A DNA stretch of 13,336 nucleotides. Origin: Microcaldota archaeon. GTDB lineage: Archaea > Micrarchaeota > Micrarchaeia > Micrarchaeales > CABMGC01. Positions 7,099-13,336 of the stretch are shown here, piece by piece (within the stretch, counting starts at the first letter, position 1; the number at the start of each line of letters is the position of its first letter). The position numbers and the translations under genes were made by a program. The stretch covers positions 1-13,336 of the forward strand of contig JAJYVC010000034.1 in assembly GCA_021792235.1 (NCBI GenBank), written 5' to 3'. Below the pieces are notes generated by a model. It was not told where the DNA came from and ran no database searches. It worked only from the letters and a program-made list of their open reading frames with translations.

Positions 7099-7530
7099 CT
7101 ATGCATTAATGATCTCAACGCCACCGCAGAGCAGGTAAGCCAATAGTATCCCTGAGTCGGCAGCGAGGGAGAATATCTGCCTCTCTGCTTTGCCCAGGCA
7201 TCTGCGCGATATGCGGATTCTCCTTGGCCTTAGGCTGAAGATATTGCACTGCTCGGTGAGATTTGCATTGAATAGGAACCCGGATTCTGTGGACACACGC
7301 TTTATTCCATCAGGGTCATCAGCAGACCTCCCGCATAGTATCAGGGCATTCAGCACCTCATCTGCTTCTGCTGCTTCGCCCATATGGAACGCGTGCTCCG
7401 TTACGGAAGCCTCCTTGCTTCTTATCCTTATCTTCCGCGAAAGTGGATGCAGCCCGCGCGCCAGCAGCACGAACCCTACAGCAACCAGTATCTCTGAGGA
7501 ACTGACCAGTACCTGATATGCTCCATTCAT
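7099..7530 (-). CDS. Small membrane protein, last gene of the secretion-type operon
   Basis: This encodes 143 residues, family not recognised. The start is the ATG at 7530, which overlaps the stop of the preceding gene as ATGA and implies coupled translation. The longer reading frame upstream to 7611 would lie inside the previous gene. One membrane segment (about residues 8-24) is followed by a basic stretch (SRKIRIRSK), a soluble middle, an Arg-rich segment (RPRRIRISRR) and a second moderately hydrophobic segment near the C-terminus (about 118-138). The membrane location and coupling suggest an accessory or assembly component of the machine. I assign no specific role. Confidence 0.78.
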   Translation of the reverse strand: MNGAYQVLVSSSEILVAVGFVLLARGLHPLSRKIRIRSKEASVTEHAFHMGEAAEADEVLNALILCGRSADDPDGIKRVSTESGFLFNANLTEQCNIFSLRPRRIRISRRCLGKAERQIFSLAADSGILLAYLLCGGVEIINA

Positions 7531-8201
7531 GCTCTCACTATCCTCATCACCCTGCCTTTTGCGCCTATCACTTTGTACCCAGAGCCTGCAAGGCCGCTTA
7601 TGGAATCGCACACGATGCCCTTGGGCAGTCCGAGTTCGCGCGACAGCTGCGCAGCGTCGAATCCGTCAGGATACCTGCACAGGATGAGTTCGGACAACAC
7701 GCGCACAAGCCCTGACTTCAGCTGCGCATATTCATCTTCCAGAGTTTTTTTCTGCCGCAAAAGCCCTATAATGCGGCCTGATAGTATCATATCAGCATTC
7801 CTGTCAATGCTGCATGTGCTTGACTCCGTTCGCAATATGCTAAGATCTGACAGCAGATATATTACATGAGGGAGGACACCGCTGAAATCCACATAGTAAT
7901 CTTCTGCTAGCGCGGTGGAGATGCTGATGAGCCTGAGCACCGAATCCTTCAGGAAATATGTTGGCGACGTGGAGGAAGTAGTTGTCAGCGAAATCCGGTC
8001 TGCTTCAAGTTCTACGGTATTGAACATGGCTGCGGCGTTGCCATTTTCTATCAGGAATACCAGGCGCGTACCTCTAGATACCTGCTTCATGGCAGGATAG
8101 CAAGACATGCGCATCCTAACGGATTGCATGCTGGTCATGAGCCTTGCTTTTAGTGTTATCCTACTGGAAAGGTACATTGTTCGCTCCGCCTTAGCCCTCA
8201 T
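7527..8201 (-). CDS. Accessory protein with a C-terminal winged-helix-like domain, secretion-type operon
   Basis: This encodes 224 residues with no recognised family. The ATG at 8201 lies inside the end of the ATPase gene (11-nt overlap), so translation is coupled. The first ~130 residues look like a mixed alpha/beta domain. From about residue 140 come helices (LLRQKKTLEDEYAQLKSGLV), then a helix-turn-helix-like stretch (FDAAQLSRELGLPKGIVCDS) and a short basic wing (YKVIGAKGRVMRIVR). It has no membrane segment. A role in binding DNA or gripping the ATPase at the inner membrane face is inference from gene order; it could also be the operon's regulator. A longer start at 8234 is possible but would deepen the overlap. 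Confidence 0.78.
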   Translation of the reverse strand: MRAKAERTMYLSSRITLKARLMTSMQSVRMRMSCYPAMKQVSRGTRLVFLIENGNAAAMFNTVELEADRISLTTTSSTSPTYFLKDSVLRLISISTALAEDYYVDFSGVLPHVIYLLSDLSILRTESSTCSIDRNADMILSGRIIGLLRQKKTLEDEYAQLKSGLVRVLSELILCRYPDGFDAAQLSRELGLPKGIVCDSISGLAGSGYKVIGAKGRVMRIVRA

Positions 8202-9255
8202 TTTGATCACTGCCAATTGCAATTGAGAAAGCATCAGCTATGCTTGCGTTACTGAAGCCCTTTTCCTGCAGCTTCAACAGAACCTTCCTCCTATCCGCCC
8301 CCGATTCCAGAAGCTTCCTTATAAGGTCCGGCATTCTTATTGATCCTTCCGTTACTGCGTCCCTGACCTGCGCGACATTTCCAACTCCGCACAGTGAAGC
8401 CACCATCTCCTCGAAATCCGTGACATTCATTGCAATCTCCATTCCATCACATGACATTAGCGTTACCAAACCTGCATCACATATCCCCATGACCCTGCGT
8501 ATCTGGAATGCTGACCTTATGCCCGACTTGTGCTGCATTATAGCAAAACAGCTGCCCATGTCGAGATTCTGTATGCACCTAAGCTCGTTGTCAGAAAGCC
8601 CAAAGCTCCTTGACAGCAGTTCAAGGCTCTTTGCATTCGTGGTCCTGAATATGAACACAGATGCGGCGTTGGACAGCACCTTGGTGCCGGTGTCATACAC
8701 GAGCTGGGATGATGTCATCAGACCTATACCGTATTTCCTGCCCTCCCTTATTATAGTCTCCAGACCAGTGCTCCTCTCAACCAGCTTCCATGCCTCATCT
8801 ATGACCATCATGAGCCTGCCGCTTGCGCGCGGGTTCCTTGACCTCATCTCCCTTGCTGCAGCATCAAATATGCCTGCTGCAGCCTCAATCTTGCGGTTTT
8901 CCGGCAGGCCGTTAAGGCCGACGTACATGAACCTGTGCCTCTCCCTGAAAAGCCTACCGAACTCTGAGCGCTTTAGCGATGGAAGATTCGATGCATCCTG
9001 CGCATACTCTCCAGTAAAATCCACCAGCAGTACGCTGAATTCGGAGAATAGGTGCAGGCGCATGAACAGGCTCCTTGCCAGGTATGTCTTTCCCCCACCA
9101 GTCATGCCGCATATCATTATGTGGGGATTCAGAAGGAGCTCGGCGTCTATGAAAGCAGGCATGTTGAAGCGCATAGTGTTTCCAAGCATTGCTCCTCCTG
9201 CAGAGCATCTATCGCTTTCCTGCAGCAGCGGCTCCGTGGACTGGGGTATGAGCAT
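8191..9255 (-). CDS. VirB4/HerA-type secretion ATPase, C-terminal motor domain
   Basis: This encodes 354 residues from the first in-frame ATG. Residues 20-58 (GGAMLGNTMRFNMP, then NPHIMICGMTGGGKTY) match the segment that joins the N-domain to the P-loop in VirB4 proteins. Walker A is GMTGGGKT (50-57) and Walker B is RLMMVIDEAW with D153 and E154. A Gln-bearing motif follows (LMTSSQLVYD, Q184), then an FRTTN/SRSFGLS stretch and IQNLDMGSCFAIM. The C-terminus is helical. VirB4 ATPases are hexameric motors at the cytoplasmic base of type IV secretion systems; archaeal CedB is the DNA-import relative. The upstream gene supplies what looks like the missing N-domain. It ends in TGA in this same frame, with 13 sense codons before this ATG and no ribosome site. 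A split gene, readthrough or recent nonsense change are all possible. Confidence 0.93.
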   Translation of the reverse strand: MLIPQSTEPLLQESDRCSAGGAMLGNTMRFNMPAFIDAELLLNPHIMICGMTGGGKTYLARSLFMRLHLFSEFSVLLVDFTGEYAQDASNLPSLKRSEFGRLFRERHRFMYVGLNGLPENRKIEAAAGIFDAAAREMRSRNPRASGRLMMVIDEAWKLVERSTGLETIIREGRKYGIGLMTSSQLVYDTGTKVLSNAASVFIFRTTNAKSLELLSRSFGLSDNELRCIQNLDMGSCFAIMQHKSGIRSAFQIRRVMGICDAGLVTLMSCDGMEIAMNVTDFEEMVASLCGVGNVAQVRDAVTEGSIRMPDLIRKLLESGADRRKVLLKLQEKGFSNASIADAFSIAIGSDQNEG

Positions 9256-9297
9256 GATGCTTGATGCATTTTCAGAGCTTATCAGGTTGTCCAGTCA
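9256..9297 (-). other. In-frame TGA plus 13 sense codons joining the two VirB4 halves
   Basis: Reading from 9297 on the minus strand gives TGA, then codons for LDNLISSENASSI, then the ATG of the ATPase at 9255, all in one frame. No GGAGG or GGTG-like ribosome site precedes that ATG. TGA is the stop of several other genes here (for example the pilin, the VirB6-like gene and the secreted protein), so general reassignment of TGA is not the explanation. Confidence 0.75.
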
Positions 9298-10017
9298 AAC
9301 ACCGCTTGCATGCAGGAGCGTTTCTCCTGTGAGAACTTCGTGGTCCACGCCAAGTGCGGCCGAGAATTTGTTAGCCAGGATGCCGATGTGTTTATATGAG
9401 GCTGATTCAGCCTCATCTCTGTCAGGAGATGAACATATTGACTTGAGCTTTATGGCGAACTGGAAGGATTTTCCAGATGATGCAAGGCCAGATATGTCAT
9501 CGTTGAGCAGGTCTATCTGCCTCCTAAGTAGATTCGCCTTGTCCCTGTGCCGCTCCCCAATCCTTGATAGGGCTATCTCCTTCATCCTCATCTTTGTCCT
9601 AAGGTTTTCTATCATCCTTGATTTGTCCGCCTCCTCAAGCTCTAGGGAGAACTCAAAATGCTCGCTGATGCCGTCAAGCAGGTCCTTAAGTGCGGTGCTC
9701 TTGAACGCAGTACCTTGCCTCGGCTTCAATAATGCCATTGAGATTGATGTGAAACCGTCGCCGTCTTTCCTCGATATCGAGCCTAGGCTTCTGGCTATTG
9801 CGTAGTTGCCCGAGACGATTATTACGCTGGATTTTTTGATCAGTAGGTTGCTGATCAAATGACCGGAGTTCAGCAGCGCAATGGAAGCGATGAGGATTAT
9901 CGATGATAGTGCGAGGAGCATTGTGTTTGAAAGGACCAAGGATGCTGCGAATATGGCTGCGGATAGAGCATATGCCAGGTAGAAGCTGTGGCTGTTGCCA
10001 TGCTGTTGATTCATCAT
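9295..10017 (-). CDS. VirB3-like membrane hairpin fused to a VirB4 N-terminal domain
   Basis: This encodes 240 residues. Residues 13-31 and 33-51 form a hydrophobic hairpin as in VirB3/PrgI-type proteins. A soluble part follows (LKDLLDGISEHFEFSLELE, about 110-129), then a charged coiled coil (about 130-178) and a closing segment (LANKFSAALGVDHEVLTGET, 214-233). This order resembles the N-terminal half of VirB4 proteins, and VirB3-VirB4 fusions are known in bacteria. Similarity was judged by eye and is modest. The gene begins one nt after the stop of the VirB6-like gene. It ends at TGA 9297-9295 in the same frame as the ATPase, so a readthrough product would be 608 residues including the TGA position, within the normal VirB4 size range. 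Confidence 0.82.
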   Translation of the reverse strand: MMNQQHGNSHSFYLAYALSAAIFAASLVLSNTMLLALSSIILIASIALLNSGHLISNLLIKKSSVIIVSGNYAIARSLGSISRKDGDGFTSISMALLKPRQGTAFKSTALKDLLDGISEHFEFSLELEEADKSRMIENLRTKMRMKEIALSRIGERHRDKANLLRRQIDLLNDDISGLASSGKSFQFAIKLKSICSSPDRDEAESASYKHIGILANKFSAALGVDHEVLTGETLLHASGV

Positions 10018-10018
10018 T

Positions 10019-11047
10019 TCAAATCATCTCGAACAGGTTGAAGGATGTCTCTGATCCAAGTATCGACGCGGTCTCCCTTATCGATATGGAAGTTATGACC
10101 ACGCTGAATGCTGGCAGTATGAAGGCGGCCATTATAAAGTATGAAATGTAATTCATTATCGTATCGACAAGACCCGACACTTCTTCGGATATGGATGAGA
10201 GGAATGGTGAAATTCCTGAGATTATGGAGCCCGTATCATTTGCATTTGGATGCACAGACGACACATATGAATCAAGGCCATTCGCTGAACTTGATAGGGA
10301 AGTTATCGTGGAATTGCTCAGGCTTATCTGGTAGGAGTTGATTATCGAAGCGTTGAGCAGATAGGTAAGCGGAAAGACCACGTAAAGCCCTATGACCACG
10401 CCAAGCATGAATCCTCCCACCTGCCGGGTTGGATAGAAGGTCCTGAGTATGATGCCTATCGGAAGTATTATTGTTGTGGCGGACTCTGCTATTGCAGAGA
10501 GTATTGAAGATTGGACAAGCACACTTATGGACACTGTTGAAAGTGCTTTGATGAAGAATTGTATCTGGCTCAGCACTGGGGAGAGGACCTGCTGCAGAGA
10601 GAAACTCGCCACATCTATGCTGATCTTCATTGAAGAGAGGAGACCCAGCACTGTGTTTAGGGACAGCAGACCTATCATAAGACCCGTAGACTGTGACAGG
10701 ATCGATGCGTGTGATGCCCCACCCATCGAGTATCCGCTTCCGGAGAGATAGCCGTCAGCGAAGCATATTGCGGCGTTTGAGCCAAGATATGCGGGACAGT
10801 GGAATGCTGCATTTGCAGGCACGGATGCATCTATCACTGTTGTTACCAGCCCAGAGGGAAGGAAGAGCGCAGTCAGACCCCCTATCAACAATCCATTGAT
10901 CACGCATTGGTTGAGCTCATCGCGGCCAAATTCCTTGAGGCGCCTGTTACCAGTAGCATAGCCTATGCCAAGGCATATGCCGCCCACGGTGATCATTATC
11001 GCCAGAACGCTCACGGCCACGGAGAAGCCGTATCCACCCACATACAT
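10019..11047 (-). CDS. Polytopic VirB6/CedA-like membrane channel protein
   Basis: This encodes 342 residues with about seven membrane segments (roughly 9-30, 48-70, 115-138, 160-183, 188-205, 210-232, 300-322). The segment GNRRLKEFGRDELNQ just after the first helix, and LPIGIILRTFYPTRQVGGFM with the following GLYVVFPLTYLL, resemble the conserved parts of archaeal CedA and, more distantly, VirB6/TrbL. Two cysteines (84, 95) lie in a probable outer loop and could form a disulfide. In type IV systems this family forms the inner-membrane channel base; in Sulfolobus CedA is needed for DNA import. The gene starts 6 nt after the pilin stop, with GTGAT upstream as a partial ribosome site, and is followed after one nt by the VirB3/VirB4-N gene. 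Confidence 0.83.
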   Translation of the reverse strand: MYVGGYGFSVAVSVLAIMITVGGICLGIGYATGNRRLKEFGRDELNQCVINGLLIGGLTALFLPSGLVTTVIDASVPANAAFHCPAYLGSNAAICFADGYLSGSGYSMGGASHASILSQSTGLMIGLLSLNTVLGLLSSMKISIDVASFSLQQVLSPVLSQIQFFIKALSTVSISVLVQSSILSAIAESATTIILPIGIILRTFYPTRQVGGFMLGVVIGLYVVFPLTYLLNASIINSYQISLSNSTITSLSSSANGLDSYVSSVHPNANDTGSIISGISPFLSSISEEVSGLVDTIMNYISYFIMAAFILPAFSVVITSISIRETASILGSETSFNLFEMI

Positions 11048-11053
11048 GAATCA

Positions 11054-11425
11054 TCACGTAAGGTTTGCCGCGGTGCCGTTTGACAGCAGATGGGTTGATG
11101 CCAGTGCGAAGCTGTTCGCAGTAACTGAGAGTACCGCAACAACTATCGCGCCCATTATCATGTCACCGGCAGTAGTGTGGAAGCTGGCCCTCTGGTGGGA
11201 TGGGAATAGCTGCCCTATCGCGTAGAGCATTCCTGCGATTATGAACAGTATGGCGCTGAGTATGGGTCCTATGTGCGTCAATAGCCCCTGTATGTAGCCC
11301 AACGTAGACATTATGTCGAGTGGCATCGCACCCTGTGCCCTGGCTATCCTAGGTAGGATTATGGCCGCTGTGCATATCGACAGGAGGGCCTTGATCTTCG
11401 GGTAGTCGTATCTTCTTAGGTCCAT
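11054..11425 (-). CDS. VirB2/TrbC/CedA1-like pilin precursor
   Basis: This encodes 123 residues. A signal peptide (about 10-30) ends in IARA before QG, a plausible signal-peptidase site. The mature part has two membrane helices (about 48-70, GPILSAILFIIAGMLYAIG, and 87-110, GDMIMGAIVVAVLSVTANS) joined by a short polar loop with a basic residue (PSHQR). This is the layout of VirB2 and TrbC pilins and of archaeal CedA1-type pilins. The start is the ATG at 11425; a TTG one codon earlier is in frame. It is first in a six-gene operon and carries its promoter. Sequence similarity to named pilins is weak by eye, so the assignment leans on topology and gene order. Confidence 0.78.
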   Translation of the reverse strand: MDLRRYDYPKIKALLSICTAAIILPRIARAQGAMPLDIMSTLGYIQGLLTHIGPILSAILFIIAGMLYAIGQLFPSHQRASFHTTAGDMIMGAIVVAVLSVTANSFALASTHLLSNGTAANLT

Positions 11426-11460
11426 CAAACCATCTTTTACTTAAGTATATGATATTGTAG

Positions 11461-11478
11461 TTAAATAACTATTTAAGC
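11461..11478 (-). promoter_or_regulatory. Promoter region of the secretion-type operon
   Basis: Two overlapping TATA-like boxes are read on the minus strand: GCTTAAATAG (11478-11469) and GTTATTTAA just after it. Transcript starts would fall at about 11440-11449, giving a 15-24 nt leader before the pilin ATG. The 5S rRNA promoter lies about 50 bp away on the other strand, so the region is divergently transcribed. Confidence 0.5.
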
Positions 11479-11527
11479 CTTGCTGAAGATGGAGATGGTT
11501 GGCTGCAGGGATGCAGCGATGATAAGG

Positions 11528-11536
11528 TATTTAATA
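11528..11536 (+). promoter_or_regulatory. TATA box of the 5S rRNA gene
   Basis: TATTTAATA begins 27 nt upstream of the 5S 5' end (11555), the standard archaeal spacing. The gene therefore appears to be its own transcription unit. Confidence 0.7.
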
Positions 11537-11554
11537 CTATCAGGAGATAGGATT

Positions 11555-11673
11555 ATGTCAAACGGCCATAGGAGCGGGGAAACGCCCGAACCCATTCCGA
11601 ACTCGGAAGCTAAGACCGCTCACGATATGAAATACTGCGCTTCTGCGTGGGAAAGCGTATTGCTGTTTGGCAT
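11555..11673 (+). rRNA. rrf: 5S ribosomal RNA (solitary)
   Basis: The gene is 119 nt. Its ends pair as helix I: ATGTCAAAC (11555-11563) with GTTTGGCAT (11665-11673), nine pairs including one G-U. Inside are the conserved CGGCCATAGGAGCGGGG, CCCGAACCCATTCCGAACTC, GGAAGCTAAGACCGCT and the TACTGCG...GTGGGAAAGCGTA arm. It has its own TATA box and a T-tract, and is not adjacent to the 23S rRNA. It is convergent with the GGPP synthase gene, whose stop codon begins at the next base. Confidence 0.95.
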
Positions 11674-11685
11674 TTATTTTTTCCT
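11674..11685 (+). terminator. T-tract terminator of the 5S rRNA
   Basis: TTATTTTTTCCT follows the 5S 3' end directly, with six T in a row at 11677-11682. Archaeal RNA polymerase stops at such T-runs. The same bases are the stop and final codons of the convergent GGPP synthase gene. Confidence 0.65.
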
Positions 11686-12696
11686 GTTGTAGAGTGCCTC
11701 CACCGCTGAGAGCATCGTCTTTGAGTATTCGTTGTCAGGTATTACACCACGGTAAGTCTCAACAGTCTCGCGTGCCTTCTTGGCGTAATCTTCGGCTACC
11801 GACCTGGCGTATTCGATTCCTTTGTATTTCTCCACAATCTTCACAAGGAAGCCTATGTCCTCCTGCGTCTTTTGTTCCCTCTTCTTCGCATAGACGGCAT
11901 CTATCTTTGCCTTTTCCTCGCTGGTAGCGCTGGAATAGGAATGCGCCATTATCAGTGTGAGCTTTCCCTCGTAAAGGTCGCCGTATCTCTTCTTTCCAAA
12001 ATCCTTCTCATCTCCAGTCATGTCGAGTATATCATCAGTTATCTGGAACGCCATGCCCGCCGGCTCGCCTATCGACTTCATTATGTTGACAGTGCCCGGA
12101 TCCTTGCCTCCTATGATTGCGCCTATCTGCATTGGACCGTACACGGAATAGTAGCAGGTCTTACCGTTGACTATCCTGAAGTAGAAATCCTCAGGGACCT
12201 TGGACAGGTTCTTTATGTTGTATATGAAGTTTGTCTCCATGTACTGGCCCTCGACAGTGTATTCCAGCATGTCGTAGAACTTCTCATAAACAGCATTGCC
12301 CAAATCGTTGCCCATCTTCAGCATGTAGTCCTTGAGCATCCTCCACATAGCTATGTGCATGGCGTCTCCTGCATTTATAGCTATCTCAGTGCCGTATATC
12401 CTGTGCAGGGCAGGTTTTCCTCTCCTGAGCTCGGAATTGTCCTCGATGTCATCGTGGACCAGTATCCAGTCTTCGGAGAGCTGCATTGCGGCGGCAGGAA
12501 GAGCCAATTTGTCCATGGTTGCGCCGAACATTTCGCCCGTGAGCATTAGAAGGCCTGGGCGAACATATTTACCCCTCCTCTCGCTGTACTCGCGCACTAT
12601 CCTGTAATGTTCTTCCGGATCCTTGACAGGGAGATATTCCATTATCTTCGAGTATATCGCGTCCTTGTACTGATTTATGTACTCACTAAACTCCAT
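11674..12696 (-). CDS. Geranylgeranyl diphosphate synthase (type I, archaeal)
   Basis: This encodes 340 residues and condenses IPP with allylic diphosphates to make C20 GGPP for archaeal ether lipids. Motifs are GKYVRPGL (the GK-x-x-RP substrate site), the first Asp-rich motif DDIED followed by NSELRRGKP, and the second Asp-rich motif ITDDILD. The residue five before the first Asp motif is Trp, and the motif has no two-residue insertion. In archaeal type-I enzymes a bulky aromatic there limits products to C20, so GGPP is favoured over FPP. The ATG at 12696 is preferred to one at 12807: it lies 4 nt after the stop of the glycosylase gene, and the family fold begins soon after. Its 3' end abuts the 5S rRNA. 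Confidence 0.94.
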   Translation of the reverse strand: MEFSEYINQYKDAIYSKIMEYLPVKDPEEHYRIVREYSERRGKYVRPGLLMLTGEMFGATMDKLALPAAAMQLSEDWILVHDDIEDNSELRRGKPALHRIYGTEIAINAGDAMHIAMWRMLKDYMLKMGNDLGNAVYEKFYDMLEYTVEGQYMETNFIYNIKNLSKVPEDFYFRIVNGKTCYYSVYGPMQIGAIIGGKDPGTVNIMKSIGEPAGMAFQITDDILDMTGDEKDFGKKRYGDLYEGKLTLIMAHSYSSATSEEKAKIDAVYAKKREQKTQEDIGFLVKIVEKYKGIEYARSVAEDYAKKARETVETYRGVIPDNEYSKTMLSAVEALYNRKK

Positions 12697-12700
12697 TGAG

Positions 12701-13336
12701 TTACCTCGAATTGCTGGCGTAATACCTGCAATATGATTTAACTGGGCACCCATTACATAAAGGTTTTGTTCTGCAGTATCTCTTGCCCAGCTCGACGAAC
12801 TGCGCATGGAAGTCCTTGTAGAGCTCTAGATCTATTGGTATGCTGTAAGATATGCCAGACCTTAGTTCATCATAGTCGATGTCCTCAGCGCTTCCATATA
12901 CCCTGCTCATTATCCGCTTCGTGTATGCATCTATCACAAATACAGGCTTTCCTGCTGCGTAGAGTATTATCGAATCTGCAGTCTCCTTGCCTATTCCGCT
13001 TATTGCGAGCAGTTCCTCGCGCAGCGGACCTGCCTCCTTTGACAGAAGCTCGCCCAGGGAGCCGTATCTGGAGAATAGGTGCTTGGCAAACCCCTTTAGC
13101 CTTGAGGCCTTCTGCCGGTAGAAACCTGATGGCCTTATGCATTCCTCTAGCTGCTCCTTGTCCATCTTGTCTATCTTCCTGAAATCAAGGCATCCTGCAG
13201 CCCTAAGGTTCGCTATGGCTTTCTCGACATTCTTCCATGACGCCTGCTGCGTGAGTATTGCTCCTATTATTATCTCATCCTGAGTCTCCCCAGGCCACCA
13301 GTCGAGGTTGCCGAATCTGCGCAGGAGCTTGCGGCA
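12701..13336 (-). CDS. Endonuclease III-like HhH-GPD DNA glycosylase with [4Fe-4S] cluster (partial, N-terminus outside)
   Basis: The frame stays open to the window edge and codes 211 visible residues. The segment WWPGETQDEIIIGAILTQQA before the first internal ATG (13165) is plainly part of the fold, so that ATG is not the start. The helix-hairpin-helix is AISGIGKETADSIILYA, followed by FVIDAYTKRI with the catalytic Asp. The C-terminus has C-x5-C-x2-C-x5-C (YCRTKPLCNGCPVKSYC), a cluster loop close to the endonuclease III pattern. Where endonuclease III has its lyase Lys this protein has Glu (GKETA), as in 3-methyladenine glycosylase III-like members. It is therefore likely a monofunctional base-excision glycosylase, perhaps for alkylated bases. 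It is the upstream neighbour of GGPP synthase, 4 nt apart. Confidence 0.92.
   Translation of the reverse strand, partial: CRKLLRRFGNLDWWPGETQDEIIIGAILTQQASWKNVEKAIANLRAAGCLDFRKIDKMDKEQLEECIRPSGFYRQKASRLKGFAKHLFSRYGSLGELLSKEAGPLREELLAISGIGKETADSIILYAAGKPVFVIDAYTKRIMSRVYGSAEDIDYDELRSGISYSIPIDLELYKDFHAQFVELGKRYCRTKPLCNGCPVKSYCRYYASNSR

Noticed and set aside
7531..7611. Upstream extension of the 143-residue protein
   Set aside because: It would lie wholly inside the preceding gene and give a basic, non-membrane N-terminus; the ATGA junction at 7530 gives a normal membrane-anchor start.
9295..9297. Selenocysteine or tryptophan coding by TGA
   Set aside because: Other genes here end in TGA, so TGA is a working stop. 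No selenoprotein context or SECIS-like structure could be recognised, and selenocysteine use is restricted to few archaeal groups.
8240..9805. A 521-codon plus-strand open frame opposite the VirB4 region
   Set aside because: It lies antisense to genes with clear Walker motifs and operon spacing, and its translation shows no domain, only low-complexity Ser/Leu/Arg sequence typical of a shadow frame.
11872..12549. A 225-codon plus-strand open frame
   Set aside because: It is antisense to GGP synthase, which has both Asp-rich motifs; the antisense product has no recognisable features or ribosome site.
1..13336. CRISPR array, tRNA genes, insertion sequence or integrase
   Set aside because: No regularly spaced repeats, no T-loop/acceptor pattern, no transposase or recombinase motifs and no terminal inverted repeats were seen on either strand.

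Overview
The window looks like the chromosome of an archaeon, probably a small-genome DPANN lineage of the Micrarchaeota (ARMAN) type. The archaeal signs are an archaeal-style 23S 3' end, a 5S rRNA gene that is not next to the 23S, TATA boxes about 27 nt upstream of expected transcript starts (some nearly leaderless), a type-I GGPP synthase for ether lipids, and secreted proteins dense in N-glycosylation sequons. The phylum is inference; the domain is well supported.

Layout. Positions 1-~368 are the 3' end of a 23S rRNA gene (+), followed by a hairpin and a short gene-free stretch. Positions 611-2095 (-) encode a membrane-anchored DUF4382 glycoprotein. Positions 2341-3106 (-) hold an ankyrin-repeat protein and a 47-residue zinc-finger protein. 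This pair is flanked by two copies of a diverged ~60-75 bp repeat. Positions 3346-4950 (+) encode a large secreted protein with eight cysteines. Positions 4957-7000 (-) are a two-gene operon: short-form 6-phosphogluconate dehydrogenase and a Gfo/Idh/MocA-type oxidoreductase with glucose-6-phosphate-dehydrogenase-like motifs.

Positions 7099-11425 (-) form a tightly packed operon resembling a type IV secretion or Ced-type DNA-transfer machine. In order of transcription it encodes a VirB2/CedA1-like pilin, a VirB6/CedA-like polytopic protein, a VirB3 hairpin plus VirB4 N-domain protein, a VirB4-type ATPase, a winged-helix-like protein and a small membrane protein. The VirB4 N-domain and ATPase lie in one reading frame, separated only by a TGA and 13 sense codons. 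Positions 11555-11673 (+) are a solitary 5S rRNA gene with its own promoter and T-tract. Positions 11674-13336 (-) hold GGPP synthase and, running off the window, an endonuclease III-like [4Fe-4S] glycosylase.

How the genes fit together. The central operon could build an envelope-spanning DNA-transfer or DNA-import apparatus: pilin, channel, ATPase and two accessory proteins. No relaxase, coupling protein, integrase or partition gene is visible, and the flanks are housekeeping genes. This favours a resident machine of the Ced kind over a conjugative element, although genes outside the window cannot be excluded. The two dehydrogenases could form an oxidative pentose-phosphate shunt with an unconventional first enzyme. 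All calls rest on reading motifs by eye; no database search was run.
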